A stretch of 64,000 bases of DNA from Alteribacter natronophilus (GTDB lineage Bacteria > Bacillota > Bacilli > Bacillales > Salisediminibacteriaceae). A model generated the notes under the pieces. That model did no database searches. It had not been told where the DNA came from and was given only the letters and a program-made list of their open reading frames with translations. Below are positions 43,031 to 52,173 of the stretch, piece after piece. A program made the translations under genes and the position numbers. The first letter of the stretch is position 1. The number at the start of each line of letters is the position of its first letter. The stretch is from NCBI RefSeq assembly GCF_006007885.1, contig NZ_VCRO01000001.1:992001-1056000 (forward strand). The letters are read 5' to 3'.

Positions 43031-43894
43031 TTAACTGTCCAGCAGACGGTATATAGCCTCCGCAACTCCTCCTTCTGTGTTTTTGGAAGTAACGAAACGG
43101 CTGACCGCCTTAACCTCCTCTTCGGCGTTTTCCACGGCTATTCCTGTTCCAGCAGCCTGAAGCATGCTGATGTCATTGAAGTTGTCACCGATTGCAGCTG
43201 TTTCCGTTAGAGGTACCTGAATACTTTGGGCAAACTGGCTCAAAGCCCTGCCTTTTGTTGCATCGATATGAGTAATTTCAAGGTTTTCGGATGCTGATGC
43301 ACTGACTGCCACCCGGCCGAGCTTTTTCAGTCTCTCCTGTGCTGCGGTTCTTTTCTTATCGTCTCTTGAAAACGCAAGCAGCTTCAGAAGGGTCACACCG
43401 CTGTCGAGGATGCTGTCGTAATCGTCCGTAACGGTCACGGCCCCTTCCTTAAAACGGGCTTCAGCCACTCTCATTACCTGATCATACGTGTCAAACTCAC
43501 CGGTGCTCATCATGATATCGACAACGATCTGCAGGCCCTTTTCCGGATCCTCCGTAAACGAACCTTTTCCGGTATAGATCTCGTAGTAAACGTCTTCCTC
43601 CCTGAGAATGTCTGCTGCCTTACGGTAAAGTGAACGTTCCATTTTCACCTGTGATAGAATGCCGCCGTCCTTCCCTCTTGTTTCTGCTCCATTAACACAG
43701 ATTAAAGGCAGTCTGATGCCGGCTTCCTTCAGCGGCGCAACAGCTTCAGTGAAATCCCTTCCTGTTGCTACAGCGACCGTTACACCTCTGGATTCGGCAT
43801 AACGTATTGCTTCAGCATTTTTTTCGGGAACGCCCCGCTCACTGTCCAGAAGCGTTCCATCCATATCGGTGGCAATAAGTCTGATTGACGTCAT
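43031..43894 (-). CDS. Cof-type HAD-IIB phosphatase
   Basis: A 287-residue sugar-phosphate or FMN-type phosphatase of the HAD superfamily, Cof subfamily. Motif I is IATDMDGTLLDS (nucleophile Asp), motif II is VAVATGRDF, and motifs III/IV are THIDATKGRALSQF and AAIGDNFNDISMLQAAG. The cap domain is type IIB (middle 100 residues). It is divergent from the carotenoid operon, 97 bases apart. Exact substrate cannot be told from sequence. Confidence 0.9.
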   Translation of the reverse strand: MTSIRLIATDMDGTLLDSERGVPEKNAEAIRYAESRGVTVAVATGRDFTEAVAPLKEAGIRLPLICVNGAETRGKDGGILSQVKMERSLYRKAADILREEDVYYEIYTGKGSFTEDPEKGLQIVVDIMMSTGEFDTYDQVMRVAEARFKEGAVTVTDDYDSILDSGVTLLKLLAFSRDDKKRTAAQERLKKLGRVAVSASASENLEITHIDATKGRALSQFAQSIQVPLTETAAIGDNFNDISMLQAAGTGIAVENAEEEVKAVSRFVTSKNTEGGVAEAIYRLLDS

Positions 43895-43935
43895 TTCATT
43901 CCTCCATATCTAACGGCTTCCAGCCTGCAAATCAG

Positions 43936-43964
43936 TGTACACCCTCTGTAGCCGGAGGTATAAT
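43936..43964 (+). promoter_or_regulatory. Probable promoter of the plus-strand carotenoid operon
   Basis: TGTACA and TATAAT are 17 bases apart, 28 bases before the first gene. A 9-bp inverted repeat, CCCTCTGTA (43943-43951) and TACAGAGGG (43973-43981), brackets the -10 and could be an operator. Confidence 0.5.
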
Positions 43965-43991
43965 GACAGTCATACAGAGGGGGCGTACAAG

Positions 43992-44801
43992 ATGAACAGT
44001 TTCGACCGTTATTTATTCCGTTTTTTTATTTTCTGGTACATATGCGGGGTTATTCTTCTCAGTTTTGATCTCGTGCCTCCATGGTTAGAGTGGGCAAATG
44101 TCGTCTTTTTAATTACCGCAGGAATTCTTGCCATGCTCTATTTTTACCGGGTTTATGGCCGCATAACCGGTCTTGCCCTGATCACCGTCGTCTTTGTACT
44201 GTCCATGGCTCTCGAATCGCTCGGGGTAGCTACAGGGCTCTTTTTCGGAGAGTATGAATACCGAACGGATTTCGGCCCTAAAATAGCCGGGGTGCCAATT
44301 ACCATCGGGTTTGCCTGGGTAATGGTCATTGCCACGTCGCACGTACTTATAAAGCCCGCAGCCCAGCTCCTCGGACGCCTGTCCTCTATTATGTATCCCC
44401 TGCTTGGCGCATTTACTGCAACCTCGATGGATCTGATCATTGATCCGGTAGCCTATGATGTAAAGGAATACTGGGTCTGGCTTGAAGGTGGTTTTTATTA
44501 CGGTATCCCGTTTTCAAACTTTGCAGGCTGGTTTGTTCTCTCCTTTATCCTCCATACGTTCGTTTATGCGATGTGCCGCAATAAACAGGAGTGGAGGGAT
44601 AACGTGTCGGTCTGGCAGTCCCGGATGGCGCTGCTGTATTTTCTCATGACTGCCATGTTTATGGCTGTAGCACTCTTAAATGGGCTTATCGCTGCATTTA
44701 TAACCACACTCACTGCGCTTACTGTCATTTATACACTGTACCTGTCAGCACTCCGCAGACTGGAGGGGAACCGCCATACAGACAAAACAGCCGGCATTTG
44801 A
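43992..44801 (+). CDS. Carotenoid biosynthesis protein (DUF422/COG2324)
   Basis: A 269-residue membrane protein with seven or eight helices of the DUF422 family, which includes CruF-type carotenoid hydratases. Landmarks are ALESLGVATGLFFGEYEYRT, PITIGFAWVMVIATSHV and SMDLIIDPVAYDVKEYWVWL, with conserved acidic residues at membrane edges. I start at ATG 43992 after GAGGGGG; the in-frame start at 43935 lies in the promoter. First gene of the plus-strand carotenoid operon. In C30 pathways the reaction done by this protein is not settled. Confidence 0.85.
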   Translation: MNSFDRYLFRFFIFWYICGVILLSFDLVPPWLEWANVVFLITAGILAMLYFYRVYGRITGLALITVVFVLSMALESLGVATGLFFGEYEYRTDFGPKIAGVPITIGFAWVMVIATSHVLIKPAAQLLGRLSSIMYPLLGAFTATSMDLIIDPVAYDVKEYWVWLEGGFYYGIPFSNFAGWFVLSFILHTFVYAMCRNKQEWRDNVSVWQSRMALLYFLMTAMFMAVALLNGLIAAFITTLTALTVIYTLYLSALRRLEGNRHTDKTAGI

Positions 44802-45507
44802 AGCGTTATTTTCCAGATACAATAAACACCTATTAAAGAAGCATTTTCACTCTGTATCGTGCGACAGCCGCTGGATTCCGTCAGGGAGAGGCACCCTCTT
44901 TCTGATCAATCACAGTTCCTGGTGGGACAGTCTGATTCTCTTTCAGCTGAACCGCGATCTGCTGAAAACCGACGGCTATGCCCTGATGAGCGAGGAAGGG
45001 CTGAAAAAGTTTCCGTTCTTCGGAAAACTGGGGGCTTTTCCCGTTGATACGTCTTCCCGTACCTCGATCCTGCGTTCTATGAACCGGGCTGTATCGCTGA
45101 TTCAGGACGGACGTTCTGTATTTTTATTTCCCCAGGGCAACGAGTATCACGTTGATATCCGCCCTCTTGGTTTTAAGGGCGGGGCTGCCTGGCTGGCGGA
45201 GAAGACTTCCGGCTGCGACGTGGTCCCGGTCACGTTTTACCATACGCTTCTTCACGAACAGCTTCCCGAATTTTTCATTCGTGTGGGCTCGCCTGTCAGC
45301 CTGCAGAAGGAAACCCCGAGGAAGGAAATGAACCGTATATTGGAAGCAGAACTTGGAGATCAGCTGGACGGGCTGAAAGAGGACGCGATTTCCGGGAAAA
45401 CGGATCGTTTTTATCCTCTGATTCAGGGGCGAAGAACGGTCGGGGACCGCTGGTACACATTTAAACAGACCTTTCCGAGAATCTTCGGGAGGACGGGCCA
45501 GCGATGA
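44776..45507 (+). CDS. Lysophospholipid-type acyltransferase of the carotenoid cluster, apparent AUA start
   Basis: A PlsC-like acyltransferase, probably esterifying the sugar of a glycosyl carotenoid. The catalytic HX4D motif is NHSSWWDSL; the glycine/arginine block is FGKLGAFPVDTSSRTS and motif III is VFLFPQGNEYH. The frame upstream of the first ATG (44986) contains the HX4D motif, so the true start must be earlier, yet there is no ATG, GTG or TTG. ATA 44776 follows a perfect GGAGGGG by seven bases and gives 243 residues, overlapping the DUF422 gene by 26. Either AUA is used, or the third base is a sequence error. Its stop overlaps the glycosyltransferase start. Confidence 0.78.
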   Translation: MQTKQPAFEALFSRYNKHLLKKHFHSVSCDSRWIPSGRGTLFLINHSSWWDSLILFQLNRDLLKTDGYALMSEEGLKKFPFFGKLGAFPVDTSSRTSILRSMNRAVSLIQDGRSVFLFPQGNEYHVDIRPLGFKGGAAWLAEKTSGCDVVPVTFYHTLLHEQLPEFFIRVGSPVSLQKETPRKEMNRILEAELGDQLDGLKEDAISGKTDRFYPLIQGRRTVGDRWYTFKQTFPRIFGRTGQR

Positions 45508-46616
45508 TGATTTCCATACTGATTGCCGTCCTTTCTATTTCAACAGCAATAACCCTCATTAACACGCTGCTTCTTCCCCGGTTGAAAAAAGATCTCCGGG
45601 TGCCTGAAACAGCTCCTTTAGTGGATATTTTTGTTCCTTTGAGAAACGAGGCACGCAATGTAGGAGGTCTGATCAGCAGTCTGAAAGGTTTAAACTATCC
45701 TCATCTCCGCTTTTATCTGCTTGATGATGGTTCTGAGGATGGAACCGGGGAGCTTCTGAAAACCCACACTTCAGATGATCCACGTTTTTACTTAAAACAG
45801 GGAAGGCCTCTCCCCCGGGGATGGGTTGGAAAAGTTTACGCCTGCCATCAGCTTTCGGAGTACGGCGAGGGTGAATACGCTCTTTTTGCTGATGCTGACG
45901 TGCGTCTGGCACCGGGAACCGTACAGGGAGCACTTTCCTGTTTTAAACATCCGGACACCGGACTGGTAACCGGATTCCCACGATTTCCCGCAAAAGGGAT
46001 CCTGGGTTCACTGCTCGTGCCTATGCAGCATTTTGTTGTTCACTTTCATCTTCCTGTTCTGCTTGCCAACTTTACCCGCTTTGCTGCTTCCTCAGCAGCC
46101 CACGGTGCGTTTTTAATGTTCAGGCGGAGGGCCTATGACCAGGCCGGAGGACACCGGAGCGTGAAATACTCCCTCGTGGAGGATGTCCACCTTGCCAGAA
46201 CGATGAAAATAAACGGCTTTCGTGTCAAACTTGCCAATGTCTCCGAGGCTGTGTCCTGCTATATGTATGAGAGCGGCAGGGAGGTCTGGGAGGGCTTTTC
46301 CAAAAACATGTTTCCCGGCCTTGGCCGTTCGGTTCCGCTCGCACTGTTTATCACCTTTTTCTACCTGTTTTTTTACACCTGGTCGGGGGTGCTGGCCATT
46401 CTGGCTCTCACGGGCTCAGTGGATCTTCTTTATTTGCTTCCGTATTTTATCGGCGTTCTACAGAAAGGGATCGTTGACTGGTCTGTCAGACAGAAACCCT
46501 GGCTGTGCCTGTTTCTGCCTGCCTCGGCCCTCATGACCGTAGTGCTTCTCTGGTATTCGGCCTTTCTCGGTATGTTCCGGCGGGGCTTCAGTTGGAAAGG
46601 AAGAGTGTACAAATGA
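45504..46616 (+). CDS. crtQ: Family 2 glycosyltransferase, CrtQ-like
   Basis: Probably glucosylates the carboxyl end of a C30 carotenoid, as CrtQ does in staphyloxanthin synthesis. The 370-residue protein has an N-terminal membrane helix, a GT-A fold with FVPLRNEARNVGGLISSLKG, the nucleotide-binding LLDDGSEDGT, metal-binding ALFADADVRL and the later YSLVEDVHLA. C-terminal membrane helices follow (about 275-305, 320-355), and the ending WKGRVYK is typical of this subgroup. It is joined to its neighbours by 4-base overlaps on both sides. Confidence 0.85.
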   Translation: MMISILIAVLSISTAITLINTLLLPRLKKDLRVPETAPLVDIFVPLRNEARNVGGLISSLKGLNYPHLRFYLLDDGSEDGTGELLKTHTSDDPRFYLKQGRPLPRGWVGKVYACHQLSEYGEGEYALFADADVRLAPGTVQGALSCFKHPDTGLVTGFPRFPAKGILGSLLVPMQHFVVHFHLPVLLANFTRFAASSAAHGAFLMFRRRAYDQAGGHRSVKYSLVEDVHLARTMKINGFRVKLANVSEAVSCYMYESGREVWEGFSKNMFPGLGRSVPLALFITFFYLFFYTWSGVLAILALTGSVDLLYLLPYFIGVLQKGIVDWSVRQKPWLCLFLPASALMTVVLLWYSAFLGMFRRGFSWKGRVYK

Positions 46617-48100
46617 AACCTCGCAGAAAAATAGCGGTAATAGGAGCAGGCCTCGGTGGTCTGGCTGCCTCCATCCGCCTCGCTTCGGCCGGTGCTGACG
46701 TTACACTGTTTGAAAAAAACAGCCATGCCGGCGGAAAACTTCACAATGTAAAACTCGGGAGCCATAACTTCGACTTCGGTCCCAATACAATAACCATGCC
46801 GGAAGTGTTTCGTAATCTTCTTGCGGATGCCGGTGAAAATCCTGAAGAATATTTTCATTTTGACAGACTTGAAACACATACGAAGAACGTATTCAGTGAC
46901 GGTTCTTTCTTCCACTTCTCTGCTGATGCGGACCGTACAGAGGAGGAAATAGCTGCTCTTGATCCTGACAGCGCACTGGGGTACAGGACGTATCTTGAAG
47001 AAGTCAGGAATCTTTACCTGAAAGCGGAAAAACACTTCCTTTACCGTACATTCCGTTCCTGGCGTGATTACCTGTCACTCCCCCTTGCAAAAGCCCTCTT
47101 TGGGGTAAAGCCCCTCACAGGCCTTGACCGGTTTCACAGAAAGTTTTTTCCCGATCCGCGGGTGCGGCAGGCGTTCAACAGGTATGCCACCTACATCGGC
47201 TCTTCTCCGTATATGTCACCGGCCACCTTTGCTCTCATCGGACACCTCGAACTGAACGATGGGGTGTATTTTACAAGAGGGGGTAATGCCAACATTGCCG
47301 GAGGTTTTCTGAGAGCTGCGGAGAAGCTTGGTGTCACGGTAAAGCTGAACACTGAAATTACCGGTATTCAGACCAGCCGGGGAAAAGCCTCTGCTGTTAC
47401 GACTGATCAGGAGGAAAGCCTGGATGTGGATGGTATTGTCATGAACGGTGACCTTCTTACCCAGGTTCCTGCACTGATCCGCCGGGAGGACAGAACCAGA
47501 TTGACTGATGAAAAAATAAACCGCTTCAATCCATCAGTATCCGCTTTTGTTATTCTGGCTGCCGTCAGCACAAGGTTTGATCTCCACCACCATCATGTGT
47601 TCTTCAGCAGCTGCTATAAAGAAGAATTTGCCGGGATTTTCGATAGGCAGTCATACGCGGATGATCCCACCATATACGTCTGTACATCATCAAAGACGGA
47701 CTCGTCTCTCTCACCGGATGGGGACAATCTGTTTATCCTTGTTAACGCTCCTCCCCTGCCGTCAGGAAAAACAGAAAACGTTGACCGCGATGCCTATGCA
47801 TCCCGTGTTTTTGAACGCCTGCATCAGCGGGGGATCGACATAAACAGTGCACTCGTTCATAAAAAAACGGTTACACCCGGAGATCTGGCACGGAATTTTT
47901 ATGCCTACAGGGGAGCGTTATACGGTATCGCGTCGAACCGGCGTTCCGACACATTCCTGCGTCCTTTCAATCAGAGCGCGGATCTGAAGAACCTGTTTTT
48001 TGCCGGCGGCAGCACTCACCCCGGCGGCGGTTCGCCGATGGTTGTCCTGAGCGGCAGAAACGCTGCCGATGCGCTTCTGTCAGAGCTGGAAAAGGATTAA
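46613..48100 (+). CDS. CrtP/CrtNb-like carotenoid oxidase
   Basis: A CrtI/CrtN-family flavoprotein of 495 residues. ATG 46613 overlaps the glycosyltransferase stop. The FAD-binding motif is IAVIGAGLGGLAASIRLASA. It shares with Staphylococcus CrtP (4,4'-diaponeurosporene oxidase) the segments YRGALYGIASNRR and GGSTHPGGGSPMVVLSG and the histidine run DLHHHHVFFSS. I therefore favour terminal methyl oxidation to aldehyde or acid over desaturation. Last gene of the plus-strand carotenoid operon, convergent with crtM. Confidence 0.82.
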   Translation: MKPRRKIAVIGAGLGGLAASIRLASAGADVTLFEKNSHAGGKLHNVKLGSHNFDFGPNTITMPEVFRNLLADAGENPEEYFHFDRLETHTKNVFSDGSFFHFSADADRTEEEIAALDPDSALGYRTYLEEVRNLYLKAEKHFLYRTFRSWRDYLSLPLAKALFGVKPLTGLDRFHRKFFPDPRVRQAFNRYATYIGSSPYMSPATFALIGHLELNDGVYFTRGGNANIAGGFLRAAEKLGVTVKLNTEITGIQTSRGKASAVTTDQEESLDVDGIVMNGDLLTQVPALIRREDRTRLTDEKINRFNPSVSAFVILAAVSTRFDLHHHHVFFSSCYKEEFAGIFDRQSYADDPTIYVCTSSKTDSSLSPDGDNLFILVNAPPLPSGKTENVDRDAYASRVFERLHQRGIDINSALVHKKTVTPGDLARNFYAYRGALYGIASNRRSDTFLRPFNQSADLKNLFFAGGSTHPGGGSPMVVLSGRNAADALLSELEKD

Positions 48101-48190
48101 CGGGAACTGCCGCGGTCCCTGGACTAAATCTGCCTGGAATTTTGTGACCACCTGAGTTAAAGGACGGCTTCTCCTATTGATCGTCCCCGC

Positions 48191-48219
48191 AAAAAATCCC
48201 CTGCCGTCCGGCAGGGGAT
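48191..48219. terminator. Terminator between the two carotenoid operons
   Basis: ATCCCCTGCC and GGCAGGGGAT form a perfect 10-bp stem around GTCC. Six T follow on minus, CCTTTATC on plus. It lies 8 bases after the crtM stop. Confidence 0.88.
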
Positions 48220-48226
48220 CCTTTAT

Positions 48227-49069
48227 CTATCCTTTTACAGCTTCCTTCATGAGAACTGTTTTTTCTTCCTTGGATACAAATGCCCGCTTACGAAACACCT
48301 CGTAGCTGTTTCTGCGGACAGAGTGGAGAATTTCACGGTAGAAAAGCGCTGCAGCTTTAACAGGAATTCGTGATTCCACGGGATATTCACCGATCGTTGC
48401 AAGCCCCGCTTCATAAAACTGTTCCGCATCTTCGGCAAGTTCTTCCCAGGCATCCGAAAAGGCATGATTGATTTCAGTCCGCCAAAGCATGTCCTCTGAA
48501 TAGCCGTGCTTTCTCATGACATCCTGCGGAAAATAAATACGGTCCCGGGCGAGATCCTCACCAATGTCTCTGAGGATGTTGGTAAGCTGCATGGCAATCC
48601 CCAGTGAAATCGCCCCTTCCCTCAGTCTGTCCTTTTTCTCCGGGGCAAGAATCGGCAGCAGCATGAGTCCCACTGTACTTGCCACATGGTATGAATAGTG
48701 TTTCACTTCTTCCAGCGTTTCGTACCGTTTTTTGATCAGATCCATCTGCTGACCCTCAATCATGTCATAAAAAGGCTGAAAATCCATTTCAAACCGGCTG
48801 AATGTATCACGAAGTGCTATCCAGAGATAATTCTCCTCCGGGAGATGCCCAGCAGCAAATGAATGGAACTGATCTTTGAACCTGATAATTTCGGATGCGG
48901 GGTTCTCACCTTCATCTACAATGTCATCCGCAGTCCGGCAAAAAGCATACACGGCCCAGACGGCCTGACGTTTTTCCTGCGGCAGATGGCCAAATGCTTT
49001 TGCAAAGGTTTTGGAATGATGTTCAATGACCGTCCGGCAGCGTTTATAGGCTTCATTTACCGAGAGCAT
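48227..49069 (-). CDS. crtM: CrtM, dehydrosqualene (diapophytoene) synthase
   Basis: CrtM joins two prenyl diphosphates head to head; with farnesyl diphosphate it makes C30 4,4'-diapophytoene. The 280-residue protein has both aspartate-rich motifs of the squalene/phytoene synthase family: CRTADDIVDEGE and LTNILRDIGEDLARDRIYFP. ATG 49069 follows GGAGGA. Third gene of the minus operon, 56 bases after the crtN-like gene. C30 rather than C40 specificity is inferred from the company of crtN-, crtP- and crtQ-like genes. Confidence 0.93.
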   Translation of the reverse strand: MLSVNEAYKRCRTVIEHHSKTFAKAFGHLPQEKRQAVWAVYAFCRTADDIVDEGENPASEIIRFKDQFHSFAAGHLPEENYLWIALRDTFSRFEMDFQPFYDMIEGQQMDLIKKRYETLEEVKHYSYHVASTVGLMLLPILAPEKKDRLREGAISLGIAMQLTNILRDIGEDLARDRIYFPQDVMRKHGYSEDMLWRTEINHAFSDAWEELAEDAEQFYEAGLATIGEYPVESRIPVKAAALFYREILHSVRRNSYEVFRKRAFVSKEEKTVLMKEAVKG

Positions 49070-49125
49070 GATTCTCCTCCTTCATACATCTTTAGTAGTA
49101 TCACCTTATCACATCTCAGTCCTAA

Positions 49126-50607
49126 TCACCTGATAAATGCCTCGGCAGGTTCCGGCTCTCTTCGCCCTTCCTTTTCCCGGATTGCTTCGGCGAGCAGTTT
49201 CGCTCCCTGCATTACAATTGGAACACCACCGCCGGGGTGAATGGACGCACCGACTGCATAAACGTTGTCAAGCCCAAACGGCTGCAGCTGCGGCCGGAAA
49301 ACTCCTGACTGGAACAGCGATGGGGCAATTCCAAAGCTGCCTCCCTGAAAAAGCCCTTCCTGTGACGCCTCATGCGGAGTCCGAATGTCTTTCCAGAGGA
49401 TTTTCTGTCTTAATTTTCCATCGAGGCGTTCTTCCATACGATCGAGAATCATCTCCGCATATTCCGCGTATTCTTCCTCCGTGACCGTGTCCCCCGCCGG
49501 CACGGGAACCAGTACGTAAAGGGCGCTTTTCCCTTCAGGAGCCGCACTATTATCAATCAGGGAAGGTGAAAATACGTAAAATGAAGGATCCACGTGAAGT
49601 CTTTTATTTACAAATACATCGCTCATGTGACCGTCGAGGTCCTCCCCCATGAAAAACTGGTGAACATAGGGAGTATCCACCTTCCCGTTTATACCGAGAT
49701 AAAGCAGCAGACAGCCTGAAGAAGGAGTAAACGACCGGCTCTGCCTCCGTCCTTTCCCTCCTGTGAGTCTGCGGGCAACAGGATAATCGCCGTTTATGAC
49801 GAAGGTATCAAACGCCTCATACGTGCCGTTGACAGTCAGCCCTGTCCCTTTTCCACCCTCGGTTTCAATCCGGGTCACTTCCGACTCCGTCCTGATTGTC
49901 CCCCCGCGTGTGAGCAGTTCTTTGACAATTTCCTGCGCCAGTCTGGCGTAACCGCCTTTTACATACCAGATTCCATGGCAGTGCTCACTGAAAGGTACAA
50001 GGGAATAGATAGCCGGTGTGTCATGCGGTGACCCTCCGATATAAAGCGTCTGAAAAGAAAAAGCTTCTCTCAGATGAGGAGCGCTGAAATACTGCTTCGC
50101 CTGGTTTTTCACACTCTGATAGGCTTTCAGTTTAACAAGCGTCCTTACATTGGATTTCGTAAAAAATGAACCCGGGCGTCTGAAGTCCCGGTCCATAAAA
50201 GCCTGCTTTCCTTTTTCAAATCTTTCATTCATATCTTCCATATAGGAAAGGAAAGACGATTCCTCCCCGGGAAAAACAGACCGGATCTCCTCCAGCTGTT
50301 TTTCTGTGTCACTCCATTTCGTAAAGGTGGTGCCATCCGGGAAATGAAGCGGGTAAAGAGGATCGAGCCGCTGCATCTCAATTACATCCGGGTTCATACC
50401 TGCTTCCCTTAGAATGGAGCGGATCATATCAGGGAGAAGAACGATTGTCGGTCCCTTATCAATCCGAAAACCGTCCCGTTCAATAAAAGCAAGTCTGCCT
50501 CCCACGTCCGCCTCTTTTTCAAACACCGTTACGTGGTGGCCTTCATTTGATAGATACAGGGCGGATACAAGCCCGCCTATTCCCCCGCCAACTACTGCTG
50601 TTTTCAT
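49126..50607 (-). CDS. crtN: CrtN-like dehydrosqualene desaturase
   Basis: A 493-residue CrtI-family FAD enzyme. The dinucleotide motif is AVVGGGIGGLVSALYLSNEG; it shares with Staphylococcus CrtN the pattern FQTLYIGGSPHDTPAIYSLV, IWYVKGGYARLAQ and GASIHPGGGVPIVMQGAKL. That is the pattern expected for stepwise desaturation of diapophytoene. Its ATG overlaps the upstream gene by four bases. The exact number of desaturation steps cannot be told from sequence. Confidence 0.85.
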   Translation of the reverse strand: MKTAVVGGGIGGLVSALYLSNEGHHVTVFEKEADVGGRLAFIERDGFRIDKGPTIVLLPDMIRSILREAGMNPDVIEMQRLDPLYPLHFPDGTTFTKWSDTEKQLEEIRSVFPGEESSFLSYMEDMNERFEKGKQAFMDRDFRRPGSFFTKSNVRTLVKLKAYQSVKNQAKQYFSAPHLREAFSFQTLYIGGSPHDTPAIYSLVPFSEHCHGIWYVKGGYARLAQEIVKELLTRGGTIRTESEVTRIETEGGKGTGLTVNGTYEAFDTFVINGDYPVARRLTGGKGRRQSRSFTPSSGCLLLYLGINGKVDTPYVHQFFMGEDLDGHMSDVFVNKRLHVDPSFYVFSPSLIDNSAAPEGKSALYVLVPVPAGDTVTEEEYAEYAEMILDRMEERLDGKLRQKILWKDIRTPHEASQEGLFQGGSFGIAPSLFQSGVFRPQLQPFGLDNVYAVGASIHPGGGVPIVMQGAKLLAEAIREKEGRREPEPAEAFIR

Positions 50608-52112
50608 GAAATCACCCCCGATTTCCCGTACTTTTCCGACAGTCCATCAGATGTGATTCTCGCTGATTCAAAGATGGTTGGCAGGCCGCTCCCCGGGTGG
50701 GTACCCCCCCCGGTCAGCCAGAGACCCTCAAGAGATTCGAATTTATTGTGGGGGCGGAAATACATCATCTGCCCGAGGTTGTGGGACAGGTTAAACGTCG
50801 CTCCCCTGAACACATGCTTTTCATGCTCCCAGTCAAGAGGTGTGAGAATATCCTCCACCTCGAGATGCTCTCTGAGGTCCTCGCCTGTTTTCTGTTCAAC
50901 GAGATCCCAGACGAGATCCCGAAATGCCTTTTTCTCACGAGCCCAGTCGATGCCGCTGAAATTGTTCGGAACCGGTGCAAGGATATACAGGGCGGCTTTC
51001 CCTTCCGGTGCCACTGTGGGATCTGTTGCCGAAGCGTGATGCACGTAAATTGAGGGATCTTCAGAGAGAAGCCTGGTTTTTGTGATTTCCTCGACGTTTC
51101 GTTTGTAATCCCCGGAAAAGAATATTGTATGATGACCGAGATCCACCTGTTTGTTTATTCCGGCGTAAATCATGAAAGTTGAGCAGGAGTAATTCTTTTT
51201 TTCGAGTTTTTTTCTTGAATACTTTTTAACAGCACTTTCATCAATGAGTGTGGTCATTGCCTGGGCAAAATCCGCATTCATCACTACTTCATCGGTACTT
51301 ACCTGCTCACCGCTGTCCAATTCCAGCCCTGTCACTTTCCTGCCGTCAAGGATCAGCCTTTTCGCACCGTTACCGGTATGAATCTTTCCCCCAAGCTCGT
51401 TTACGGCGTCCGCCATCGCCCGGGTAAGGCGGTTAAGTCCGCCCACCGGATGATAGACCCCCCACTCATGCTCCATAAAGGATAAAATGCTGAACGCGCC
51501 GGGGCACTCCCACGGAGACATGCCGAGATACTTTGACTGAAACGTAAAGGAAAGGCGCAGCCTCTCATCTTCGAAATAACGCCCGAGAACATCATAAAGG
51601 GACCTGCCCACCTCAAGCTCCGGCAGCGCCTTCAGACTTCTCAGCCTCATGTAGTCAAACAGGCTTGCATGCTTATTCTGAAGCATGGGAAGCAGCCGGT
51701 TCATCTTCCTGCGGGTATCGTCCATAAACCGCACATACTCTTTTCCCGAGCCGGGAAAAAGCGTGTCAATCTGTTCCTTCATACGCTCTTTATCGCTTAC
51801 GGCACTGATTTTCAGCCCGTCAAAGTCAAGTTCATACATGGGATCGAGCTTTTTCAGTTCCACATAATCGTGCAGGTTTTTCCCTGCAGCCTCAAAGATT
51901 TCCTCGAGAATGTGCGGCATACTGAAAAAAGTGGGCCCGAGATCAAACTGGAAATCCCCCACCTTATGACGGGACGTTCTCCCGCCTATGTATGGCTGTT
52001 TTTCATATACATCAACCTTGAAACCTCTGTATGCGAGAAGCATCGCTGAAGCCAGTCCGCCTGGACCGGCGCCTATGACGGCAACACGCCCCTTACGTTT
52101 TTGTGCTGTCAT
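50604..52112 (-). CDS. Third CrtN/CrtI-family flavoprotein (CrtNc-like)
   Basis: A 502-residue phytoene-desaturase-family protein with the FAD motif VAVIGAGPGGLASAMLLAYR, the block FQSKYLGMSPWECPGAFSIL and the ending GGGTHPGSGLPTIFESARIT. It differs clearly from the other two paralogs here. Halobacillus-type C30 pathways use three such genes (crtNa, crtNb, crtNc), and this may be the third; its reaction is uncertain. First gene of the minus operon, 36 bases after a sigma-B-like -10 element. Confidence 0.8.
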   Translation of the reverse strand: MTAQKRKGRVAVIGAGPGGLASAMLLAYRGFKVDVYEKQPYIGGRTSRHKVGDFQFDLGPTFFSMPHILEEIFEAAGKNLHDYVELKKLDPMYELDFDGLKISAVSDKERMKEQIDTLFPGSGKEYVRFMDDTRRKMNRLLPMLQNKHASLFDYMRLRSLKALPELEVGRSLYDVLGRYFEDERLRLSFTFQSKYLGMSPWECPGAFSILSFMEHEWGVYHPVGGLNRLTRAMADAVNELGGKIHTGNGAKRLILDGRKVTGLELDSGEQVSTDEVVMNADFAQAMTTLIDESAVKKYSRKKLEKKNYSCSTFMIYAGINKQVDLGHHTIFFSGDYKRNVEEITKTRLLSEDPSIYVHHASATDPTVAPEGKAALYILAPVPNNFSGIDWAREKKAFRDLVWDLVEQKTGEDLREHLEVEDILTPLDWEHEKHVFRGATFNLSHNLGQMMYFRPHNKFESLEGLWLTGGGTHPGSGLPTIFESARITSDGLSEKYGKSGVIS

Positions 52113-52147
52113 TATCTATTCACCGCCTTGTACCATATAAGAGCCTC

Positions 52148-52173
52148 TTTCCCTTATTTAAAAATAGTTAAAC
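52148..52173 (-). promoter_or_regulatory. Sigma-B-like promoter of the minus-strand carotenoid operon
   Basis: On the minus strand GTTTAA and GGGAAA are exactly 14 bases apart, fitting the sigma-B pattern GTTTWW-N13/15-GGGWAW. The predicted start lies about 28 bases before the first gene. It suggests general-stress control. Confidence 0.65.
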
